Assembly: GCA_963730225.1 (NCBI GenBank)
Contig: CAVSQX010000001.1
Coordinates: forward strand, 1,178,001-1,242,000
Length of the DNA: 64,000 nt
Direction of reading: 5' to 3'
Origin: CAVSQX01 sp963730225
GTDB lineage: Bacteria; Planctomycetota; Phycisphaerae; Tepidisphaerales; Tepidisphaeraceae
The notes beneath the pieces were generated by a model. It was not told where the DNA came from, made no database searches, and saw nothing but the letters and a program-made list of their open reading frames with translations. The position numbers were made by a program, and so were the translations under genes. Positions 53,809 through 60,716 of this stretch are shown piece by piece; the stretch's first letter is position 1, and each line of letters opens with the position of its first letter.

Positions 53809-55832
53809 TTCCCACGCTCTTTGCGAATCTGATCGGCCTTGGCTTGCAGATCGGCCAGCCAGCCCATCAGACCCCCGGGCTTGGCGGTCTTGCCAAGCTG
53901 GTCGAGTTTGTCTTTGCGTTTGCCGGCGCGAGTCGGCTTGGCGTCGACGATGATTCGGCCGGCGCGCTCGGCTTCTTCGCGCTGCTTGATGTGATCTCGA
54001 ATAATTTTGCTTTCAAAAATGCCGATGGTTGTGCTGGTCAGGATGTAGAGGTTCAACCCGCTGGGGCCAGGATACAGCATGACCGGGAAAAGCAGCGACA
54101 TCCACTGCATCATCTTGCGCTGCTGTTGCTGCTCGGGTGTTGTGGCCGGGGGCTGGGGCTGAACTTTTTGCTGAATGAAGAAGACCCCCGCCATCAGAAT
54201 CGGCAACACGTTGATGCCGTGCAGGCTCATGCCGAAAATCAGCGGGATGGGGTGGGCAAACTGCACCAGGGCATCGGGCCGGGACAAATCGTTGATCCAC
54301 GTCAGATGCAGGCGGCCGAATCGCAGAAATCCCGCTTGCCGCAGATCGAACGTGCTCTGTAGCGCGCCCCATAGGGCGATCCAGATCGGCGTCTGAAGGA
54401 ACATCGGCAGGCAGCCCAGCACCGGGGCCATCCCCTGTTCCTTGTAGAACGTCATCATCGCTTTGTTCAGTTCGTCCTTGTTGTCGCCGTGCTTCTTTTT
54501 CAGCCGCTCGACCTCCGGGCCCATCTTGCCCATCCGCAGCATGTTCACCTGAGCTTTTTTGGTGATCGGATGCAGCGCGATCCGCACCAGACAAACCAGG
54601 CAGATGATGGCGATGCCCCAATCGCGGAAGATGAAATGGAAAAAAGCCAGGATGGTGTAAAGAACGCTGACGAGCCAGGCGAAGGTCAAAAACCCGCAGA
54701 AGCCGCCGCTGATTACCAGCGTTTGATCGTATTCGAGCGGGAAGCGCGAATAGTAATCGTTCTTCAGCAGCGATCGCTGCTTGGGGCCAAGGAAGACGCG
54801 CAAGTCCAGCGGCGCGGTGGCATCGGGAGCCAGGGCGAATTCGCTGGTCTGAATTTCCATCGCAGCCGAGCGCTGCTCGGCGGGGCCTTCCAAATCAACG
54901 CCGTGGATCGGCACCGCGGCGATCTTGACGGCGGGATTGGCCAACGGCCGAACGATCGCGTTGAAATACGCGCTTCCCGCTCCCACCCAAAGCAGCGGGC
55001 GTTTGTCGGCCGTTAAGAGGTCTCGGGTTGGCTTACTGGTCGTGAACTCGGTCAGGAGCGTTCGGCCCAGAGCCACTTCCTTGTCGTCATCGTAACCGGC
55101 GAGAAACTGGCGATCCTCCGAGCGATCGTTCTCGCGCGGCGGCAGCGTCGGGCCGTTCATGGTCACCTGCACGCGCAGAATTCTTCCGCTCAAATTCTTG
55201 AACGACTGGTTCAAGGCGATTTCGTATCCACCGCTTCCGTCGGCGGCGTTGCGCGGGCTGGCCTGAAACGTTTTGTCGATTTGCAGCAGCGGCGCGCCGG
55301 TGTCTTCGATCACGGTGGAATAGGTGACCGACGAGCGATCCATCGCGGTGCGCTTCCAGTTGACACGGGAAAGATCGACGGGCTTGTCGTCGATGCGAAT
55401 CTCGCGCGTGGCCAGCGGAATCGTCGCCGATTCGTCGTTGGGCAACGGCTGCTGGAACTCGTAGAGGTTCTTGCGCTCCGCGGTTTGGTAGTCGTCGGTA
55501 AGCGTTGCGGAAGACAATCCAGCGCCCGCCGGGTCGATTTGCAGACCCAGGGCGAACGTCGGATCGGCCGGTGTGACCGAACCGATCATCGCCGGCTGGG
55601 TGGTCGCCGCCGCGATGACGCTCAATCCCGACGCAGCCGGGCCCGTCGTGGGGGCGGTCGCCTCGGCGGCGCCAGCGGTGGTCGGCGCGGCGGCAATCGG
55701 CGCATTTTCGCTGGGTTGCGTGGCCGGCGCCCAGGTCGGATGCGCTTTGTAGAACGAATTGACGACCAGCTCCCAGCCCAACACAATCGCCATCATGAGC
55801 GCCATGCTGAGAATGAGCTTGCGGATTTCCAT
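53805..55832 (-). CDS. yidC: Membrane protein insertase YidC
   Basis: 675 aa from ATG 55832. A first membrane helix (LILSMALMMAIVLGWELVV) is followed by a Pro/Ala/Thr-rich segment and the large periplasmic domain typical of Gram-negative YidC, then the conserved insertase core with helices at FCGFLTFAWLVSVLYTILAFF, IPLIFGMSLHGINVLPILMA and others, KKAQVNMLRMGKMGPEVERL and FLQTPIWIALWGAL. It inserts membrane proteins alone or with SecYEG. The basic tail continues past the last helix (AKPTRAGKRKDKLDQLGK). Confidence 0.96.
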   Translation of the reverse strand: MEIRKLILSMALMMAIVLGWELVVNSFYKAHPTWAPATQPSENAPIAAAPTTAGAAEATAPTTGPAASGLSVIAAATTQPAMIGSVTPADPTFALGLQIDPAGAGLSSATLTDDYQTAERKNLYEFQQPLPNDESATIPLATREIRIDDKPVDLSRVNWKRTAMDRSSVTYSTVIEDTGAPLLQIDKTFQASPRNAADGSGGYEIALNQSFKNLSGRILRVQVTMNGPTLPPRENDRSEDRQFLAGYDDDKEVALGRTLLTEFTTSKPTRDLLTADKRPLLWVGAGSAYFNAIVRPLANPAVKIAAVPIHGVDLEGPAEQRSAAMEIQTSEFALAPDATAPLDLRVFLGPKQRSLLKNDYYSRFPLEYDQTLVISGGFCGFLTFAWLVSVLYTILAFFHFIFRDWGIAIICLVCLVRIALHPITKKAQVNMLRMGKMGPEVERLKKKHGDNKDELNKAMMTFYKEQGMAPVLGCLPMFLQTPIWIALWGALQSTFDLRQAGFLRFGRLHLTWINDLSRPDALVQFAHPIPLIFGMSLHGINVLPILMAGVFFIQQKVQPQPPATTPEQQQQRKMMQWMSLLFPVMLYPGPSGLNLYILTSTTIGIFESKIIRDHIKQREEAERAGRIIVDAKPTRAGKRKDKLDQLGKTAKPGGLMGWLADLQAKADQIRKERGN

Positions 55833-55844
55833 AGAATCTCGATT

Positions 55845-56594
55845 TCAACGTCCGTCGAGCAAACGCGTTCCCAAAAAATTATCCAGGTCCGGAATCTGCT
55901 CGACTTTCTTCACCGTCGTCTCCACATCGTACGGCAATCGCACAAATTCCACCGCCGAATCGCTTACCACCACAAAACTGCTCCGCGGATCGCGGTCGCG
56001 CGGCTGACCGACGCTGCCGACATTGATAATCGCCTTCTCATCGGTCACCGCGAAGTTGTAGTCCAGCTCATCGGGACTGTAAAAATCCGGCCCTTCCAGA
56101 AAAACGCCCGGCACATGCGTGTGACCCACGAAGCAGAGCTTCTCAAAGCGCTCGAAGATACTGACGAATTTGCCCGGGTTGGTATAGATGTCATCGGGGA
56201 AGATGTATTCGTTGATCGGCCGCCGCGGCGAGGCGTGCACGGCCAGCAATTCCGGCGTGCGAATTCGCACCGGCAGATTGCCCAGAAACCTCCATCGTTC
56301 CGCTCGACGGGCCACATCCAGATCGTTCTCGAAGCATTGGCGAGTCCAGTAGCACGCCTGCTCGGCTCCGCTGTTGAAATTAAACGGCTCGTAAAACACT
56401 GCGAAATCGTGATTGCCCATGATCGACGCCCGACATCGGCTGATCACCAAATCCAGACACTCCATCGGATTGGGCCCATATCCGACGATATCGCCCAGGC
56501 ACAGGATCTGCTGAATCTCACGCCGCTCGATTTCTCGCAGCACCGCAGTGAACGCTTCCAGATTCGCGTGAATATCGCTGACGATTGCGAACAT
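55845..56594 (-). CDS. YfcE-like metallophosphoesterase
   Basis: 249 aa from ATG 56594 (MFAIVSDIHANLEAFTAVL). Di-metal motifs: DIHAN, CLGDIVGYGPNPMECL, IMGNHDFAV, VGHTHVPG and VGSVGQPRDRD. This is the YfcE/MJ0936-type phosphodiesterase/phosphatase family; natural substrates are usually unknown. It is thirteen bases downstream of yidC on the same strand, but its own upstream gap contains repeats and no SD of strength. Confidence 0.9.
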   Translation of the reverse strand: MFAIVSDIHANLEAFTAVLREIERREIQQILCLGDIVGYGPNPMECLDLVISRCRASIMGNHDFAVFYEPFNFNSGAEQACYWTRQCFENDLDVARRAERWRFLGNLPVRIRTPELLAVHASPRRPINEYIFPDDIYTNPGKFVSIFERFEKLCFVGHTHVPGVFLEGPDFYSPDELDYNFAVTDEKAIINVGSVGQPRDRDPRSSFVVVSDSAVEFVRLPYDVETTVKKVEQIPDLDNFLGTRLLDGR

Positions 56595-56639
56595 ACTTGG
56601 CGAGCGACGGATGGTAAGGGGACCGCGTGGCAGCGTCAA

Positions 56640-56760
56640 ACCGGGAGAGGGTTTTAACGCAACGCTCAACACTCAACGCTCAACGTCGAAGTACAGAATA
56701 AGCCAATCTTCCGCGTTCAAAGTTGAGCGTTGAGCGTTGCATTGATTTCTTGACCACATT
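56640..56760. repeat. Dispersed repeat with inverted GTTGAGCGTT units
   Basis: CAACGCTCAACACTCAACGC on the left is mirrored by GTTGAGCGTTGAGCGTTGCA on the right, and GTCGAAGTACAGAAT lies between. The order of blocks follows the repeat at 10975-11140 (GAAGTTCAGAAT ... GTTGAGTGTTGCATT). Duplicated TTGCATTGATTTC occurs at the right edge. No gene is seen between 56595 and 56797. Confidence 0.55.
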
Positions 56761-56797
56761 GCATTGATTTCCTCCCACCTTTACAGTTCCCGCTTCC

Positions 56798-58114
56798 ATG
56801 GCTGAGAAATCCATCGGCATCGCTCTGCTCGGCTGCGGCGTGGTCGGCGGCGGCGTCGCTTCGATCCTGCGCGATCAGCGCGAGCTGCTGCTCCGCCGAA
56901 CGGGACTGAGGTTCGATTTGCGCCATGTCGTCGTGCGCGATCCTGAAAAAGTCCGCGCCGCCGGTCTGCCGCTGACGACCGATGCCTCAGCCGCCATCAG
57001 CGATCCTCAGGTCCAAATCGTCGTCGAAGTCATCGGCGGCACCACCGCGGCATCGCAGCTCATGCAGGCCGCACTGAAGCTTGGCAAGCCCGTCGTAACG
57101 GCCAACAAAAGCCTGCTGGCCGCCCAGGGTCCAGAGCTCTTCAAGCTCGCCCGCGCGCACAACACCTGCATCGCATTCGAAGCCAGCTGCGCCGGCGGGA
57201 TTCCGATCATCAACGCGCTGGTGCACGGCCTGATCGCCAACCGCATCGATGCACTCATCGGCATCGTCAACGGCACCTGCAATTTCATTCTCACCCAGAT
57301 GACCCGCAACGGCTGGAGCTACAGCCAGGCGCTGGCCGAGGCGCAAAAGCTCGGCTTTGCCGAGGCCGATCCGACGTTGGATGTCAGCGGACGCGATGCC
57401 GCCCAGAAGTTGGCGATTCTCGCCGGCCTTGCCTTCAATGCCGTCGTCAATGAATCGGACATCCTTGTCGAAGGCATCGACAAGCTCGTCGATCACGACA
57501 TCAAGCTGGCTCGCGAATTGGGATACGTCATCAAGTTGCTGGCCATCGCCGAGCGGCAGGACGCAAACAAGCTGGCCCTGCGCGTGCATCCGACGCTGGT
57601 GCACGAAAGCGATCTGCTGGCCGATGTGAGCGGCAGCTTCAACGCCATCAGCATTTTTGGACACGCTGTCGGCCACACTTTTTTTTACGGGCGCGGCGCC
57701 GGTCCATTGCCCACCGCCAGCGCGGTGGTGGCTGACATCATCGACGTCGCCCTGGGCGTCACGCCGTTGGCATTCGGTCGTTTGCAGATTTTCATGGATT
57801 CCCTCAGCCCCGCCGACGTTCTGCCCGCGGCGGAATTGAAGAGCCGATACTACCTGCGGCTCATGGCCCGCGATGAACCCGGCGTCCTGGCCCAGGTGAC
57901 GAAAATTCTCGGCGAGCAGAAAATCAGCCTCTCGGCGATCATGCAACACGAAGTAAACCGAGGCCAGTTCGTGCCGGTCGTGATTACCACCCATCTGGCC
58001 CGGGAAGGAGCGGTGCAGGAAGCGTTGAAACAAATTGACGCCCTGCCGTCGATCGCCGGGCCGGCGGTTTGTCTGCGGATCATCGATCAGCCCAAAGAAT
58101 TCGCCCCCAGATGA
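56798..58114 (+). CDS. hom: Homoserine dehydrogenase
   Basis: 438 aa. NAD(P)-binding IALLGCGVVGGGVASIL, VVEVIGGTTAASQLM, the catalytic lysine region TANKSLLAAQG, the substrate region IVNGTCNFILTQM with EADPTLDVSGRDAAQKLAIL, and a C-terminal ACT domain (YYLRLMARDEPGVLAQVTKIL) for feedback control. It reduces aspartate semialdehyde for threonine and methionine synthesis. ATGA overlap with apgM implies coupling. Confidence 0.96.
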   Translation: MAEKSIGIALLGCGVVGGGVASILRDQRELLLRRTGLRFDLRHVVVRDPEKVRAAGLPLTTDASAAISDPQVQIVVEVIGGTTAASQLMQAALKLGKPVVTANKSLLAAQGPELFKLARAHNTCIAFEASCAGGIPIINALVHGLIANRIDALIGIVNGTCNFILTQMTRNGWSYSQALAEAQKLGFAEADPTLDVSGRDAAQKLAILAGLAFNAVVNESDILVEGIDKLVDHDIKLARELGYVIKLLAIAERQDANKLALRVHPTLVHESDLLADVSGSFNAISIFGHAVGHTFFYGRGAGPLPTASAVVADIIDVALGVTPLAFGRLQIFMDSLSPADVLPAAELKSRYYLRLMARDEPGVLAQVTKILGEQKISLSAIMQHEVNRGQFVPVVITTHLAREGAVQEALKQIDALPSIAGPAVCLRIIDQPKEFAPR

Positions 58115-59297
58115 AGTACGCCATCATCATTCCCGACGGCGCGGCCGACGATCCGCTGCCACAGCTCGGCGGCAAAACACCGATCGAAGCCGCGGCCACG
58201 CCCAACATGGATTGGATCGCTTCGCACGGCCTCCAGGGTTTGGTTCGCACCGTACCCGAGGGATTCGAAAGCGGCAGCGATGTGGCGACCATGTGCCTGC
58301 TCGGCTACGACCCCAAAATCTATCACACCGGCCGAGCGCCCTCGAAGCCGCGGCGCAGCGAATTCCGCTCTCCCCCACCGATTGGGTCTTCCGCTGCAAT
58401 CTGGTGACCGTGATCGATGGCATCATGAAGGATCACTCCGCCGGCGGCATCAGCAACGCCGAGGGGAAAGTGCTGTTGGAGGATTTGGCCCGCTCGTTGA
58501 ATCTTCCCGGTTTCGAGTTTCATCCCGGCGTAAGCTATCGCAATCTGCTGGTCTACCGCGGTTCACAGGAGTTCGAGGTCACAACCAAGCCACCGCACGA
58601 AATCCCCGAAGAGCCGGCCGCCGATTGGCTGCCCAGCGGCAACGGAAGCGAGATTCTGCGAACGATCATCGATCGCTCGAAGCAGCTCTTCGCGGATCAT
58701 CCGATCAACCGCGCCCGTCGAGAAAAAAAGCTGAACCCCGCCACGCAAGTTTGGCTCTGGGGGCAGGGGCACGCTCCGAACATGCCCAGCTTCAAGGATC
58801 GTTTCGGCATCGCCCACGGCTGCATGATTACTGGCGTTGATCTGCTGCGCGGCCTGGCGGTGCTGCTGGGCTGGGATGTGCACGAGGTGGCCGGCATGAC
58901 CAGCTTCCATGACACCAACTACCGCGGACAGGGAATCGACACCGCCGCCATGCTGGAAAAATACGATCTGGTCTTCTCCCACATCGAAGCCCCCGACGAA
59001 GCTTCCCACCAGGCCGATTGGAAAACCAAAATTACCGCGATCGAGCATATCGACCGATTCGTCGTCGGCCCGGTGCTGGAGAAGCTGAAAACTTTCCCCG
59101 ATTGGCGGGTTCTGGTGATGCCGGATCATCCGACCAACATCGCCACCCGCAAACACGGCTATTCGCCGACATTGTTTGCGATGGCCGGGACGGGAATCAA
59201 GCATCACGATTTGGGTGGATATTCGGAAGGCAATGCAGCGCGAAGCGGCATTCGCATCGAGCGGGGGCATGAATTGATGGGGATGTTTCTGGAATGA
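58111..59297 (+). pseudogene. apgM: Cofactor-independent phosphoglycerate mutase (ApgM type), one frameshift
   Basis: From ATG 58111 (MKYAIIIPDGAADDPLPQLGGKTPIEAA). The metal site DGA and FESGSDVATMCLLGYDP match the archaeal-type 2,3-bisphosphoglycerate-independent mutase. At GGCCGAGCGCCCTCG (about 58340) the frame changes from GRAP-SKPR to LEAAAQRIPL; the remainder (DWVFRCNLVTVIDGIMKDHSAG, WGQGHAPNMPSF, VFSHIEAPDEASHQADW, MPDHPTNIATRKH) holds the other metal ligands. It is often called homoserine kinase-like in older annotation, which fits the position after hom. Confidence 0.88.
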
Positions 59298-59315
59298 GAA
59301 GCGGCCGGGAGGACG

Positions 59316-59429
59316 AATGCGACAAATGCGACAGTTTTGAAAACTGGCTAGTGAATGCTATCTTATAACCGATTGAGGATCAAATGGTTCGGGCGCAGGC
59401 AATATGGGCAAAATGGATTTGTGTCGCAT
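59316..59429 (+). promoter_or_regulatory. Possible old promoter/operator of the cas12 locus
   Basis: TTGAAA (59337-59342), 16 bases, TATCTT (59359-59364) is a fair promoter. Two adjacent perfect copies of AATGCGACA (59316-59333) abut the -35, and an inverted TGTCGCAT lies at 59422-59429. Downstream up to the IS (59384-59512) only a 39-codon frame with GAGG before its ATG (59384-59503) is seen; I cannot support it as a gene. Confidence 0.35.
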
Positions 59430-59502
59430 GGCGAAGCGGAATTACTGTGGTGCGAAACAATTCAACGGCGCCCCGGATGGTTTGCCGAAAAAATCCAAAA
59501 TG

Positions 59503-59512
59503 AGAGATGGCC
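59503..59512. repeat. Target-site duplication, left copy
   Basis: AGAGATGGCC directly abuts the left IS end; an identical copy is at 60582-60591 against the right end. Ten-base duplications are usual for IS4-like elements. Confidence 0.9.
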
Positions 59513-60581
59513 GGCTCTGTCTCAATCCTCCGTTTCTTCCGCGCAGGCGAGCATGATGTTGTGCGTCAGCACACGCCACAACATTTCCTTTTTGCGGCGT
59601 TCGGGAGTGCGTGAACGCAGAGCCGAGCCCAGGTTGCGTTTGATCATGCTGTGAACCGTCTCGCTCTGGGCGCGTTGGCTGTACTGCTTCTGATCCGCCT
59701 TGCGTTTGAATCGTTTGGCCATGTGTCGTCTCCATCGGCCCGTCGGCAATTTGCTCGTCGGGCGGCCGATGCCCGGCGGGATGATCGATCGCACGCCCAG
59801 ATCTTCACGCGCCCGGTGGTGATTGGCTTCGCTGTCGTAGCCGGCGTCGGCGACGACCACCGCCACCTTCGCTCGCCGCGTGGCCTGAGTGAGCAGATCG
59901 TCAAAGTCCACAGCGTCCGAACCGTTGCCGATGTGCACCCTGGCCGAGAGGATCAGATGACATCCGCTGTCGACCGCCAGTGCGAGCTTGGGCATGCGAC
60001 GCAGACTCGCCGATCGCAGCAGGTTGACGCTTTTACCCCATTTCCCCGGCTTTTTCACGCTACGGCCGCGCGGTTTCAGCGCCATGTGGCGACAGCGGCG
60101 GTCGTAGTGCGCAGAACGATGACGCTGCTCAAAGCAGGTGCTGTCCATCGCCAGCGGTTTGCGGCGCACGCTCAACAAACCGGCCCCGGCAAACAGTTCG
60201 GCCAGCCGATCGAGCATTCCCTGACAACGCCGGCTGGTGATCAGCGCGTCAAACGCACGCCACAGTGTGTTGTGATCCGGCGCTTTGCTCAGACCGATCT
60301 CCGCGAGCCACTGCGGCGCATCGGCCAACAACGCCTCGGTTCGCCGATAGCTCAAGCCAAAGAATTCGCGCACCACCAGACAGGCGAACAATTGGCCGAG
60401 CGTAAAATCGTGACGAGAGAACTTGCAGGAATGTTCGGGAAGCAAGCCGCGCGCGAGATGATAGGCTACACGTATCACCGTCCGTGGCGATTGACAGGTC
60501 TGCATCCCGCATCTTGTAGCCAGTTCGCCGACATCGCGCTACCGAACATGCGCCGAACATCGGGAGGATTGAGACAGAGCC
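59513..60581 (-). mobile_element. Complete insertion sequence, 1069 bp, DDE transposase
   Basis: Perfect 19-bp terminal inverted repeats GGCTCTGTCTCAATCCTCC (59513-59531 and, inverted, 60563-60581), flanked by a perfect 10-bp direct repeat. Both ends and the duplication are intact, so the element inserted recently. It separates an upstream promoter region from cas12. The terminal repeats overlap the 3' end of the transposase gene by ten bases. Confidence 0.95.
59522..60505 (-). CDS. IS transposase (IS4/IS5-superfamily DDE)
   Basis: 327 aa. Catalytic acids by position: LAMDSTCFEQRH (first Asp), VVADAGYDSEANHHRARED (second Asp), and SQRAQSETVHSMIKRNLGSALRSRTPERR (Glu in the C-terminal helix). 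An N-terminal helical part (FTLGQLFACLVVREFFGLSYRRTEALL) resembles the DUF772/IS1182-type domain. The intact frame and perfect ends suggest it is active. Family assignment between IS4, IS5 and IS1182 is uncertain. Confidence 0.92.
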   Translation of the reverse strand: MQTCQSPRTVIRVAYHLARGLLPEHSCKFSRHDFTLGQLFACLVVREFFGLSYRRTEALLADAPQWLAEIGLSKAPDHNTLWRAFDALITSRRCQGMLDRLAELFAGAGLLSVRRKPLAMDSTCFEQRHRSAHYDRRCRHMALKPRGRSVKKPGKWGKSVNLLRSASLRRMPKLALAVDSGCHLILSARVHIGNGSDAVDFDDLLTQATRRAKVAVVVADAGYDSEANHHRAREDLGVRSIIPPGIGRPTSKLPTGRWRRHMAKRFKRKADQKQYSQRAQSETVHSMIKRNLGSALRSRTPERRKKEMLWRVLTHNIMLACAEETED

Positions 60582-60659
60582 AGAGATGGCCCCTTTTTCG
60601 TGGTCGGGGAGCAGACCAGTTGGGCGAGAGCTTGCAAAAAGTAGAAACGGGGGTGCTTG

Positions 60660-60668
60660 TGATATGAT
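60660..60668 (+). promoter_or_regulatory. Possible extended -10 promoter for cas12
   Basis: TGATATGAT fits an extended -10 (TGn followed by TATGAT). There is no convincing -35. Transcription would begin near 60675, about 40 bases before the cas12 ATG, and the site remains linked to cas12 after the IS insertion. Confidence 0.4.
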
Positions 60669-60716
60669 TCCAATCGGCAGTTGCGTACATCAAAGGGAAA
60701 TTCGAAAGGCTCTGTC

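Noticed and set aside
60592..60668. A 77-codon gene restored by removing the IS
   Set aside because: The restored frame starts inside the predicted -10 and has no SD; kept only as a point in the IS finding.
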